Shown here piece after piece: positions 8,317 to 16,591 of a stretch of DNA of 63,859 nucleotides. The first letter of the stretch is position 1. Each line of letters begins with the position of its first letter. Source of the DNA: CAYPZL01 sp964415045 (GTDB lineage: Bacteria > Planctomycetota > Phycisphaerae > Sedimentisphaerales > Anaerobacaceae). Below the pieces are notes generated by a model, which saw nothing but the letters and a program-made list of their open reading frames with translations, was not told where the DNA came from and ran no database searches. The stretch lies in the NCBI GenBank assembly GCA_964415045.1, contig CAYPZL010000008.1:1-63859 (forward strand). Direction: 5' to 3'. Made by a program: the position numbers and the translations under genes.

Positions 8317-11300
8317 TTACGCCTTCTTGCCCTTTCGCGTGAACAGATCATACAGAATGGGCATCACAATGAGCGTCAAAATGCCGGAAACCAGGATGCC
8401 GCCGACCGAAGCGATGCCGACGCCGTTGCGCATCTCGGCGCCGATGCCCCGGCCCAGCGCCAGAGGCAGCATGCCCAGGACGGCTGCCAGCGTGATCATG
8501 ATGATCGGGCGGAACCGCTCGCACGCGGCGGTAATCATGGCCTTGTGACGCGGAATCCCCTCGCCCACATGTACGTTGAACTGATCCATAATCAAGATCG
8601 CGTTGTTGACGACGATGCCGATCATCATCACGATGCCCAGAATCACGAACATATCGAGGCTCTGGCCCCCAATCGCCAGCGCCCAGAGAACGCCGATCAG
8701 CGCCAAGGGTAGGGTCACAAGGATCAGCCAGGGCTGCTTGAACGATTCCAGAATGGCCGCCAGCGTCAGGATGACCAGGACCACCGCAGTGAGCATCGCT
8801 TCGCTGAATTCGGCCTGCATTTCTTCCATCATCTCGTAAACCCCGGCGAACGTGTATTCGTATCCGGGGGGAAAATGCCCCGCTGTGTCCATCTCGTGGC
8901 TGAGCGAATCGACCGCCGTGCCCAGGGGCACGCCGGGGGCGAGGTTCGCCAGCAGCTTGGAGACCCGACGCTTGTCCTTGCGCGTGATCTGGATGGGCGC
9001 AATCCGTTCCTGGACATCGGCCAGGTTGGCCAGTAGCACGGGGCGGCCGGCCGCTGCGGGGAACATGAAACGTTCGACCTGGGCTTTGCCCTCCTGCTCG
9101 GCGAATTCCACGACGATGTCGTAATTGCGGTCCCCGCGTTTGAATGTGCCCGCGTCCAGCCCTTCCAGGTTGGCCCGCAGGGTCATGCCCAGTCCGACGG
9201 CCGGGATGCCCAGGTCGGACAAAACGGCGCGATTGGGGAGAATCGCCAGTTCCGGTTTGCCCGCGCGAACCGTGGTGTCGGGGTCTGTGAAGATCCGCGT
9301 TTCGTCCGCGATATTCTCGGCTTCCAGTGCCAGCGCATCCAGCGTGTCGAGTTTCGGCCCGGTAATCTCGAGCTCGACATCCTGGCTCTGTCCACCGATC
9401 ATGCTGGGCTGCGTCACCGTTACAATACACTCGGGATAACCCGCCAGACGCCGGCGGACCTCGCTTGCCAATTCATCGATCGTGATAGCACGTTCATCGC
9501 GGTTTGAAAAGGTCAACAGCAACTGGGCCAGATAGACACCCTCGGTGGACTGTCCAACCACACCCTCGACCTTGCCGGCGGAACTGAGGATATGTTGGAG
9601 TTCAGGCACATCGGCCAGACGATCCTCGACCGCTCGAACCCGTTCGACGGTATGGCCGAGGTCATAATCGGTGGGATATTCCAGCTTGACGTACAGCGTG
9701 GCCTTGTCCGGGTCCGTGAACATGCCAAAGCCAATTTTCCCGGTCAGCGACATGGCGTGGATTAGCATCAGCACCGTGGCGGCCAGGACCAGCAGGGCAG
9801 CCCCGCGATGCCGCTCGTTGAAACGGAGAACGGCCCAGTAGATGCCAATGACCCCATTCAGCAAGCGGTTGAAACCGTTCTCCATGTGCATCAACACACC
9901 CTTGCGTGTCTTGTCCACGGGCTTGAGGATGATCGAACAGAGCAGGGGGGTCAGGGAGAAGGAGATGAACAGCGAAACCGCTGTCATGATCAGCATACTC
10001 CAGGCCAGGGGCCGCAAGAACATACCGACCTTCGTGCCCATCGTGGCGATGGGAAATAGCACGACAATGTTGGTACCGGCGCTGGCCAGCACGGCGATGG
10101 TCACCTCCTTGGCTCCCAGGCGGGCGGCCTCCCTGGGATCGCCTGTTTGATTGAGACGCTTCGTGATCGCCTCCAGGACCACGATCGAATTGGTCACGAG
10201 AATGCCGACGGACATGCCGATCGAAATCAGCGTGGATGTGTTCAGCGTGAAACCGGCCATTTGCATAAAGAACAAACCGATCAGGATCGTCAGCGGCATC
10301 GTGATCGCCACCACCATCGTCGAGCGGATGTTGTAGAGGAAGAAGAACAAAATGGCGGCGGTCAGGAGGATGCCCTGGCCGACGTTGATCCAGGCGCTTT
10401 GGACAGAGGCTTCGATGAAGCGGCCGTCATCGGTGATCCAGACCAGTTCCATCCCGCCCGGCAACTCGGCGTTGAGTTTGTCTATCGCCTTTCTGACGCG
10501 GTTGACGACGCGTACGGCGTTGCCCTCGGCCTTCTTGACGACCTTGATATAGATGCAGGGGTGGCCGTCGATGCGGGCTTTTTGCCGCAGCTCTTCGGTG
10601 GTCATGACGACGCGGCCCACGTCACGGATGTACGTCCGCCGGCCTTCATCGTTGGCTACTTCGAGCCCCCCGATGTCGGCGACGGCTTTGTATTCGGCGT
10701 CGAATTTGACCGAGTATTCTCGTCCGGCCTCCTGCACGCGGCCGGAGGGAATGTTGCGCACCGCGTTCTGCACGGCCGTCACCACATCGGTGCTGCAGAG
10801 GCCCTTGGCGACCAGCTTTTCGCGGTCGAGCATGACGTGGACTTCACGCTCGGCGCCCCCGATCAGCTCGACGTCCGCCACGCCGGAAATCACAGTCAGA
10901 TGGTCGCTCAACGTGTTGTCGGCGTAGTCGTACAGCTCATCCAGCGGGACATCACCCGTGAGGGCGATGTGGGCCACGGGCGTAGCGTTGATATCGAACT
11001 TGAGGATTTTGGGGTCTTCGACGTCCTGAGGAAAATCGGCCTTGATCAGGTCGAGCTTCTCGCGCACGTCGGTGGCCGCGATGTCCACGTCCACGTCGAG
11101 CTCGAATTCGAGAAACGTCTGGCAGACGTTTTCCATGCAGGCCGAGCTGACGTGCTTGAGGCCGTCGATCGTCACGACCTGGTCTTCAATTCGCTTGGCC
11201 ACGTCGGTCTCGATTTGCTCGGGACTGGCGCCGGGGAAGATCGTCGTAACCGTGATAAACGGCGCATCCATCTTGGGCATCAGCTCCAGGCCCATCTTGC

Positions 11301-11388
11301 GGGCGGCGTTGAGACCGAGCAGGGTCAGACCGATGATCAGGCAACTCATCGCCACCGGTCGGCGTACGGAGGTGTCGGACAGAAACAT
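8317..11388 (-). CDS. RND efflux permease (HAE1/AcrB-type inner-membrane pump)
   Basis: The 1023-residue protein has two-fold RND architecture: TM1 at residues 12-28, a large periplasmic loop with FPGASPEQIETDVAKRIEDQV, a TM2-6 block from about 335, a second TM at about 530, a second periplasmic loop and a final TM bundle with GIVVNNAILIMDQF. It should export hydrophobic compounds by the tripartite route with the adjacent adaptor and TolC protein. In TM4, where AcrB has the proton-relay pair Asp407-Asp408, this protein reads GILVTNSIVVLE (Thr399-Asn400), and TM10 has Asn-Asn instead of the Lys region. The start at 11388 overlaps the adaptor stop by one nucleotide (TAATG) and gives the canonical MFLSDTSVRRPVA opening; the longer open frame upstream is antisense noise. 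Last gene of the TetR-led operon. Confidence 0.93.
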   Translation of the reverse strand: MFLSDTSVRRPVAMSCLIIGLTLLGLNAARKMGLELMPKMDAPFITVTTIFPGASPEQIETDVAKRIEDQVVTIDGLKHVSSACMENVCQTFLEFELDVDVDIAATDVREKLDLIKADFPQDVEDPKILKFDINATPVAHIALTGDVPLDELYDYADNTLSDHLTVISGVADVELIGGAEREVHVMLDREKLVAKGLCSTDVVTAVQNAVRNIPSGRVQEAGREYSVKFDAEYKAVADIGGLEVANDEGRRTYIRDVGRVVMTTEELRQKARIDGHPCIYIKVVKKAEGNAVRVVNRVRKAIDKLNAELPGGMELVWITDDGRFIEASVQSAWINVGQGILLTAAILFFFLYNIRSTMVVAITMPLTILIGLFFMQMAGFTLNTSTLISIGMSVGILVTNSIVVLEAITKRLNQTGDPREAARLGAKEVTIAVLASAGTNIVVLFPIATMGTKVGMFLRPLAWSMLIMTAVSLFISFSLTPLLCSIILKPVDKTRKGVLMHMENGFNRLLNGVIGIYWAVLRFNERHRGAALLVLAATVLMLIHAMSLTGKIGFGMFTDPDKATLYVKLEYPTDYDLGHTVERVRAVEDRLADVPELQHILSSAGKVEGVVGQSTEGVYLAQLLLTFSNRDERAITIDELASEVRRRLAGYPECIVTVTQPSMIGGQSQDVELEITGPKLDTLDALALEAENIADETRIFTDPDTTVRAGKPELAILPNRAVLSDLGIPAVGLGMTLRANLEGLDAGTFKRGDRNYDIVVEFAEQEGKAQVERFMFPAAAGRPVLLANLADVQERIAPIQITRKDKRRVSKLLANLAPGVPLGTAVDSLSHEMDTAGHFPPGYEYTFAGVYEMMEEMQAEFSEAMLTAVVLVILTLAAILESFKQPWLILVTLPLALIGVLWALAIGGQSLDMFVILGIVMMIGIVVNNAILIMDQFNVHVGEGIPRHKAMITAACERFRPIIMITLAAVLGMLPLALGRGIGAEMRNGVGIASVGGILVSGILTLIVMPILYDLFTRKGKKA

Positions 11389-12629
11389 TACTTGCCCTCC
11401 GGCCGGACTGTGACGGGCGTTCCTTCTTCGACCATGTATTGTCCCATCGTCACAACGGCGGCGTTTTCGGCGAGGTCGCCATCGCGAATTTCGGTCCATC
11501 CGTCGCTTTCGATACCCGTCGTGACGGGGACCTGATGCGTCACGCCGTCGGTGACAACGAAGGCGACGGCCCGACCGCCGCGTTGCTGGATCGCCGCCGA
11601 GGGGATACCTAACCCCTTGCGGCTCTCCAATACCACGGCGATCTGGGCCATCGCCCCTGGAGCAATACCCTCGGGAGGATTCGTCAGCACGCATTTGACC
11701 TCGAACGCGCGGAGCCTGGCGTCGATGGTCGGGCTCTTATACGTCACGGTCTGCGTGCCGGGATTGACGCCGGAGATTTGGATTTTCATCGTGGTCTGCC
11801 CGGGCCGGACCTCCGCGTAATACTCGGCGGGAAGATAGGCGGCCACTTCCACAACGGTGGCATCATCGATGCGCAGCACCGGCTTGCCCGGGTTACCCAT
11901 TTCGCCCGGCTCCTGAAGCCGCTGGCTCACCGTGCCGCTGATCGGGGCGTAGATGGTCGCATCGGCCAGGTTCTTTTCGGCAATTGCCAGCGCAGCTTTC
12001 GCTTGGTCTTCCCGGGCGGCGGTCAGGTCCACCTGTGCCTCGGCCAGCTTCACCGAGGCGGTGAGCTGCTGATACCGTGACTCCTGCTGCTCGAAGGCAT
12101 CCGAGGTTACCGCCTGTTGCTCGAACAGCCGTTTGAAGCGCCCATAGTCCAGCTCGGCCTTGTGGAAGTCCGCTCTGGTCTTCTCCAAACTTGCGAGGGC
12201 TTCCCTTTTGGCACACGTGGCTACTGTGAGATTGTGACGTCCAATCTGGACGCTCTCCTCAAGGGCGACCGCATCGGTCTGAAAGAGCTTTGTTTCGTTG
12301 GCGGTAACCGCATCGCCTTCATCTACGCAAATCATCTCGATGGTTCCCGCCACGCGCGGCGAGACCATCGCGAAATTCTTGGCTTCGACGTTGCCCTGGA
12401 CGACGAGACTTCGCTCGAAGTCGCGCATCGCCGCCGGCGTCGTGACCACGGCAACCCGCTGCTCGGGGGCCGCTTGCTCGGGCGCGGAAGTGTCCTGCGC
12501 CAGGGCCCGCCGCTCGTACAGGAGGTATCCGCCGGCCGTAACGCAGGCAACGGTCACCAAGCCGGCCAGGATCTTCGTAGTGGCCCAGTTTCGAGTGGGC
12601 TGTTGTTTCTGTTCAGGATGCGCCGTCAT
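11388..12629 (-). CDS. RND efflux periplasmic adaptor (membrane fusion protein)
   Basis: The 413-residue protein has an N-terminal signal anchor (ILAGLVTVACVTAGGYLLY). A lipoyl/barrel-sandwich half (VQGNVEAKNFAMVSPRVAGTIE) is followed by a coiled-coil hairpin from about residue 135 to 215. The second lipoyl half reads ATIYAPISGTVSQRL and a beta-barrel domain comes last. This is the standard MFP/HlyD fold that bridges pump and outer-membrane channel. It overlaps tolC upstream by 17 nt and the pump gene downstream by 1 nt, which implies translational coupling and fixed stoichiometry. Confidence 0.92.
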   Translation of the reverse strand: MTAHPEQKQQPTRNWATTKILAGLVTVACVTAGGYLLYERRALAQDTSAPEQAAPEQRVAVVTTPAAMRDFERSLVVQGNVEAKNFAMVSPRVAGTIEMICVDEGDAVTANETKLFQTDAVALEESVQIGRHNLTVATCAKREALASLEKTRADFHKAELDYGRFKRLFEQQAVTSDAFEQQESRYQQLTASVKLAEAQVDLTAAREDQAKAALAIAEKNLADATIYAPISGTVSQRLQEPGEMGNPGKPVLRIDDATVVEVAAYLPAEYYAEVRPGQTTMKIQISGVNPGTQTVTYKSPTIDARLRAFEVKCVLTNPPEGIAPGAMAQIAVVLESRKGLGIPSAAIQQRGGRAVAFVVTDGVTHQVPVTTGIESDGWTEIRDGDLAENAAVVTMGQYMVEEGTPVTVRPEGK

Positions 12630-14019
12630 GCTCTGGCTCCTCGTAATCGATCTGTGTCTTGCCCATTGCGTTCAATAACGTTGCTACAGTGACCTGATAC
12701 CGAAAACGCGAACTGATGGCTTGCATGTGAGCCTTGTCGCGTTTCGCCGTAACATCCAGCATTTCGGAGGCTCGGATCAGACCCTCCTGCCATTTCTGCC
12801 GGCTCTCGCGAAAACGTCGGGAGGCCACGTCTAGCGCCTGGGAGGCCAGAGCCGTTTCTTCCCTGGCGGTTTCCAGTGCCAGATATGCCCGGATGACTTG
12901 TAACATGACAGCCAGAGAGGCCTGTTCCCGTTCAATGAAGCTCTCTCTGCGACGCTCTCTGGCCGCTTTGTACTCGTTGATGTTCGCGAATCCGTTGAAC
13001 GCGGCCATCGTTCCGGCCAACCCGCCTGCCCAATATGTGGAGTACTTCAGGAATGAATCCGACGAGTCCATGTGGGTGGCAAATCCTTGAAGAACAGGAA
13101 GGAAACTGGCAAAGGCAGTTTTGACTTTTTCGCGCTCGATCTCAATTTGCAGATCGGAGATTTGCAACTGCCGATGGCACAGAAGGGCCTCGGTGACGAG
13201 ATCCTCGAGTGTTCCGCCCTGCGGCTCCAAAGGTGTTTCTGCCTGGAGTGTGACTTCGGCCAATGGAGACAGCCCCATTGCCGCCAGCAATTCCGCCTTG
13301 GCCTGCGCACGGGTCCTCTTCGCGCGACCGAGCTCGACCCGTCGCGCCTGCGCCAGTAATTGGGCCTCGCCGACTTGCCAGTCAGTAACGAGGCCTTCCG
13401 CGTGGAAGGCCTCCAACTCCGTCTGCAACGTCTCGGCGGCCTTCAGCTGACTTTCCACAGCCCGCTCATATTCTCCGAGCGAAAGGCAATAGAAATAGTC
13501 AGCCGTTACTTGCAGTACGATCATCTGGCGGGTGTATTCGGCGACGAGATCGGCAATCTGGGCCCCACGCGAGTACATCGAATACAGGAACCACGTGGCC
13601 GGGTTGAAGATCGACATCTGGACGTCCCAGGTTACTTCGCGCACACGCTTATCGCTCATCGCGGTCTCAAAGCCGCCGAGCTTCATCACGACCTGAGGGT
13701 CGAAATAGGTCTTCTGGTAGTTCAGCGACACCGTCGGCAGGAAGTTCGCAAACGCGGTCTTTCGCTCCAGCTTGGCGATGCGCGATCGAATGTCCGCACT
13801 CTGGACATCCAGATTGTTTGCCAGGGCGATTTGGATACAGGCTTGGAGCGTCAACTCCTCCTTGGCCTTGACGGCACTGCCGGTTTTCAAAGCCAATTGC
13901 TCTCGATAGCTCGCGGCGTGCTCGCGGCGGGTCTTCTCGCTGTTGAAGCTCTTGCAGCCCGCCAGCGCGACCAGTACCAGCGAGCCAAGGAGTAGACTCA
14001 TCACCGCTTTCTTACTCAT
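12613..14019 (-). CDS. TolC-family outer-membrane efflux lipoprotein
   Basis: The 468-residue protein has a lipoprotein signal (MSKKAVMSLLLGSLVLVALAGC, Cys at 22). Two repeated helical halves follow, typical of the OEP/TolC fold: LTLQACIQIALANNLDVQSADIRSRI and LEDLVTEALLCHRQLQISDLQIEIER, each ending in long coiled coils. The ATG at 14019 overlaps the tetR stop by 8 nt; the open frame before it adds 19 residues that lack signal character. It is encoded directly after the regulator and before the adaptor, a gene order that makes a complete tripartite pump. Confidence 0.9.
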   Translation of the reverse strand: MSKKAVMSLLLGSLVLVALAGCKSFNSEKTRREHAASYREQLALKTGSAVKAKEELTLQACIQIALANNLDVQSADIRSRIAKLERKTAFANFLPTVSLNYQKTYFDPQVVMKLGGFETAMSDKRVREVTWDVQMSIFNPATWFLYSMYSRGAQIADLVAEYTRQMIVLQVTADYFYCLSLGEYERAVESQLKAAETLQTELEAFHAEGLVTDWQVGEAQLLAQARRVELGRAKRTRAQAKAELLAAMGLSPLAEVTLQAETPLEPQGGTLEDLVTEALLCHRQLQISDLQIEIEREKVKTAFASFLPVLQGFATHMDSSDSFLKYSTYWAGGLAGTMAAFNGFANINEYKAARERRRESFIEREQASLAVMLQVIRAYLALETAREETALASQALDVASRRFRESRQKWQEGLIRASEMLDVTAKRDKAHMQAISSRFRYQVTVATLLNAMGKTQIDYEEPEHDGAS

Positions 14020-14647
14020 CGTTGCCCGCTCCCGGGAGCAGCAGTCCCTCAACAAAAAGCTGCTCGACCTTGGCAAACGCGTGCGTTGCTTTGGCCCTGT
14101 CGAAATGACCGGCGATCTCGAAGGCCAGCGTTTCCATGACCGAACGCAGGGCTTTCGCTGTTATGGCCGCATCCACCCGGCGAAAGACACCCCTGGTGAT
14201 TCCCGCCTCCAATAGCTGTGCAAGCTTGGTGTCCAGGATTGTGCGGAACTCGTCTTCCTCTCGATTCTTGGAGACCATAGCCCCCCGGGTGCCGAATTCG
14301 GATACGTAGACCTTGATGAATTCGGCGTGTTTTTCCTGCAACGCAGGCTGCCGTCGAATGAATGTTCGCAGTCGATCCACCTCCTCGCCCGGCCCGTCCA
14401 GGATTGCCGTGAGATCGCTGACAATCCGGTCTCCACGACTGTGCGTCAACTCCTCAAACAAGGCCTCCTTGCTGGCAAAGAAGTTGTACAGCGTTCCGGT
14501 GGCGAATTCGGCCGCCGTGGCAATCTCCTGCATGGAAACTGCGTGAAACCCCTTTTCGGAGAAGAGCTTCAGGGCGGCCGCCAGGATTTCCTCCTTGTGG
14601 CGGCGACGCTCGCGTTGGCGGCGTGAAAGTTTCGCGTTGTCAGTCAT
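14012..14647 (-). CDS. TetR/AcrR family transcriptional repressor of the efflux operon
   Basis: The 211-residue protein has an N-terminal helix-turn-helix: RHKEEILAAALKLFSEKGFH, then VSMQEIATAAEFATGTLYNFFASKEALFEEL. A helical ligand-binding domain follows. It is the first gene of the pump operon and overlaps tolC by 8 nt, so it must be made from the same transcript it probably represses (negative autoregulation relieved by a pump substrate). ATG at 14647 was chosen over the upstream start at 14779, because the longer version would translate the operators and promoter. Ribosome site AAAGGGG lies upstream. Confidence 0.92.
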   Translation of the reverse strand: MTDNAKLSRRQRERRRHKEEILAAALKLFSEKGFHAVSMQEIATAAEFATGTLYNFFASKEALFEELTHSRGDRIVSDLTAILDGPGEEVDRLRTFIRRQPALQEKHAEFIKVYVSEFGTRGAMVSKNREEDEFRTILDTKLAQLLEAGITRGVFRRVDAAITAKALRSVMETLAFEIAGHFDRAKATHAFAKVEQLFVEGLLLPGAGNDE

Positions 14648-14670
14648 CTTCGCCCCTTTCGGTTCGATAT

Positions 14671-14686
14671 ATGAAGACGTCTTCAT
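14671..14686. promoter_or_regulatory. TetR operator 1 (perfect 16-bp palindrome)
   Basis: ATGAAGACGTCTTCAT is a perfect palindrome lying between the predicted transcription start and the tetR start codon. It shares the pattern ATGAA-N6-TTCAT with operator 2, with centres 39 bp apart. Confidence 0.8.
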
Positions 14687-14704
14687 TATGTAGACTGTAT
14701 ATTC

Positions 14705-14734
14705 ATAATATGAACGAGTGTTCATATTTTGCAA
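14705..14734 (-). promoter_or_regulatory. promoter of the tetR-tolC-adaptor-RND operon
   Basis: On the minus strand TTGCAA (14729-14734) is followed by an 18-nt spacer and TATTAT (14705-14710). The spacer is filled by operator 2, so repressor binding would exclude RNA polymerase. Confidence 0.65.
14710..14725. promoter_or_regulatory. TetR operator 2, embedded in the promoter spacer
   Basis: ATGAACGAGTGTTCAT has the same ATGAA-N6-TTCAT pattern as operator 1. The symmetry extends to 9-bp arms around a GAGT centre (14707-14728). It sits between the -35 and -10 boxes. Confidence 0.8.
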
Positions 14735-14882
14735 AGGAAATTCAGAGAAAAACGGCATTTTGCTGAGATTGGGTCCCACAAGCTCCGGAAACGCATGGTC
14801 GAAATGTGTTTCATTCGGGCAGCAGGCGGTTTACAATGCCGTTTTTGGGCCCGGAAGTGCCCACTGAAGGAAGGAAACCGCT

Positions 14883-16007
14883 ATGCGAATCTATCTGTCT
14901 CGGCCTGATATCACGGATAAGGAAATCGAACGTGTGACGGAGGTTCTACGCGGCCCAAATCTCTCGCTGGGTCCGCTTTTGCCACAGTTCGAGAGCGATT
15001 TTGCGCGATACCTCGGCCGTAGGCGGGCGGTGGCGGTCAACAGCGGCACAAGCGGGCTGTTTCTAAGTCTGCTCGGTCTGGGCATTGGCCCGGGCGACGA
15101 AGTGATCACGACGCCGTTTACGTTTATCGCCTCGGCGACGTCGATCATGGTGACCGGCGCGACGCCCGTGTTCGTCGATATCGATCCGTCGAGCCTGAAT
15201 ATGGACCCGAGGAGGGTTTCCTCCGCGATCAGCGAGCGGACCCGGGCCGTTTTGCCCGTGGAGGTCTTTGGCAATCCCGCCGGTTTTGACGAGATCTGTG
15301 GGATCTGCGAACGGGGCGATTTGCCCGTGGTGGAGGACAGTTGCGAGGCCCTCGGCTCGGCTTTGCACGAACGAAAAGCGGGAACCTTCGGTACCGCCAG
15401 CGTGTTTGGCTTCTACCCGAACAAGCAGATCACCACCGGCGAGGGCGGCATGATCCTCACCGACGACGAGGCGCTGGCCGATCTGTGCGTCTCGCTGCGA
15501 AACCAGGGCCGGGGCAAGGCCGGCGGCTGGCTGGCCCATGAGCGACTGGGCTACAACTTCCGGCTCAGCGACATCAACTGCGCTCTGGGGATCGTGCAGC
15601 TCTCACGGATCGAGGAGATCAAGGCCAAGCGCCGGCAGGTCGCCCGGTGGTACCAGGAGATGCTGGCGGAGGAGGATCGGCTGGTCGTGCCGACTGAAGC
15701 GGCTGGTTGTGAGATGAGCTGGTTTGTGTTCGTCGTGCGACTGCGCGACGATTATACGCCCGAGCAGCGCGACACGGTCCTCAAAGGAATGACCCGGCAG
15801 GGGATTCAGGTGAGCAACTATTTTCCGCCCGTTCATCTGCAACCGTTTATCGCGCAGCGCTACGGTTTTCGCGAAGGGGATTATCCCGTTGCAGAGTCCG
15901 TAAGCCGGCGCACCATTGCGTTGCCTTTCCACAATCACCTGACCGAGGACGAGGTGGCTCTCGTCTGCGAGGCGTTGCGGGTCGTGCTCGACGATTGCCT
16001 CCGATAA
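14883..16007 (+). CDS. DegT/DnrJ/EryC1/StrS family PLP aminotransferase
   Basis: The 374-residue enzyme has the full family pattern. NSGTSGLFLSLLGLGIGPGDEV is the phosphate-binding start, followed by TTPFTFIASA, EDSCEALG (Asp152 pairing with the PLP ring nitrogen) and FYPNKQITTGEGG with the Schiff-base Lys181. Next come LRNQGR and GYNFRLSDINCALG. These enzymes aminate keto-sugar nucleotides for surface glycans or antibiotics. No nucleotide-sugar genes are adjacent, so the exact sugar is unknown. Ribosome site GGAAGGA precedes the ATG. A possible -10 TACAAT lies at about 14834. Stands alone, divergent from the efflux operon. Confidence 0.93.
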   Translation: MRIYLSRPDITDKEIERVTEVLRGPNLSLGPLLPQFESDFARYLGRRRAVAVNSGTSGLFLSLLGLGIGPGDEVITTPFTFIASATSIMVTGATPVFVDIDPSSLNMDPRRVSSAISERTRAVLPVEVFGNPAGFDEICGICERGDLPVVEDSCEALGSALHERKAGTFGTASVFGFYPNKQITTGEGGMILTDDEALADLCVSLRNQGRGKAGGWLAHERLGYNFRLSDINCALGIVQLSRIEEIKAKRRQVARWYQEMLAEEDRLVVPTEAAGCEMSWFVFVVRLRDDYTPEQRDTVLKGMTRQGIQVSNYFPPVHLQPFIAQRYGFREGDYPVAESVSRRTIALPFHNHLTEDEVALVCEALRVVLDDCLR

Positions 16008-16158
16008 ACGGTGCGGCTTGGCCGCCGTCGGTCGCGGAATTCGCATTGTGCCATTTGCATGAACGATTTTTTTATGCTACATATTTGGTAGTGGCATGCG
16101 AAAAGTCGGGCCGGGGTCGGCCCCGGAGTTCCAGTGAAGGAAGGGGGGAATCTTACCT

Positions 16159-16431
16159 ATGAGCTGGAGATCGAAGTTCGTTCTATTGCTCATCGTGTAC
16201 TTTGCCGGTTTCGCGAGCGCGATCTATTGTCTCGCACCGGCGCCGGAGGGCAAAACCGGGAACAAACACCAAGCAAACAAGGTCTTTGCGGGCGTTAAGT
16301 CGGCGGACGTGGCGCGATCGGTGAATTCCGGGGTGCACAAGTGCGTGGACTTCGGCAAGGAGGCGGCCCGCGAGGCGGCCAAGCTCATCAAGAAGAAGAT
16401 GGACGAGGCCCAGGCACGAGCGAAGAAATGA
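16159..16431 (+). CDS. small membrane-anchored protein of unknown function
   Basis: The 90-residue protein has a single N-terminal transmembrane or signal segment (FVLLLIVYFAGFASAIYCL). Its soluble tail is rich in Lys and Ala (residues 30-90) and predicted helical, ending AAREAAKLIKKKMDEAQARAKK. A purine-rich site (AAGGGGGGAA) lies 11 nt before the ATG, and a strong terminator follows at 16530. I know no family for it. The basic amphipathic tail could bind membranes, nucleic acid or acidic polymers; this is a guess from composition only. Confidence 0.6.
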   Translation: MSWRSKFVLLLIVYFAGFASAIYCLAPAPEGKTGNKHQANKVFAGVKSADVARSVNSGVHKCVDFGKEAAREAAKLIKKKMDEAQARAKK

Positions 16432-16529
16432 GTGGTGGAGACAGCCACCTCGCCGAGGGGGGCAGCAACTGACGCCGGCCGGCCGGGCACCGGACCGGCG
16501 GGAAAAGGGGAATCTGCCCTGAAAAATGA

Positions 16530-16570
16530 GCAGGCCGCGGGATCGGGTTGCCCCGCGGCCTGCTTCGTTT
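16530..16570. terminator. bidirectional rho-independent terminator
   Basis: A 12-bp perfect stem (16530-16541 pairing with 16552-16563, GCAGGCCGCGGG) is followed by TTCGTTTT on the plus strand, and A-rich sequence flanks it on the other side. It lies between convergent genes ending at 16431 and 16592. Confidence 0.8.
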
Positions 16571-16591
16571 TGTCACATGCCGGTGCTGCGA

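Noticed and set aside
10147..11535. 462-codon plus-strand frame opposite the RND pump
   Set aside because: His/Asp/Arg-rich antisense translation of membrane-helix codons, typical of a shadow frame.
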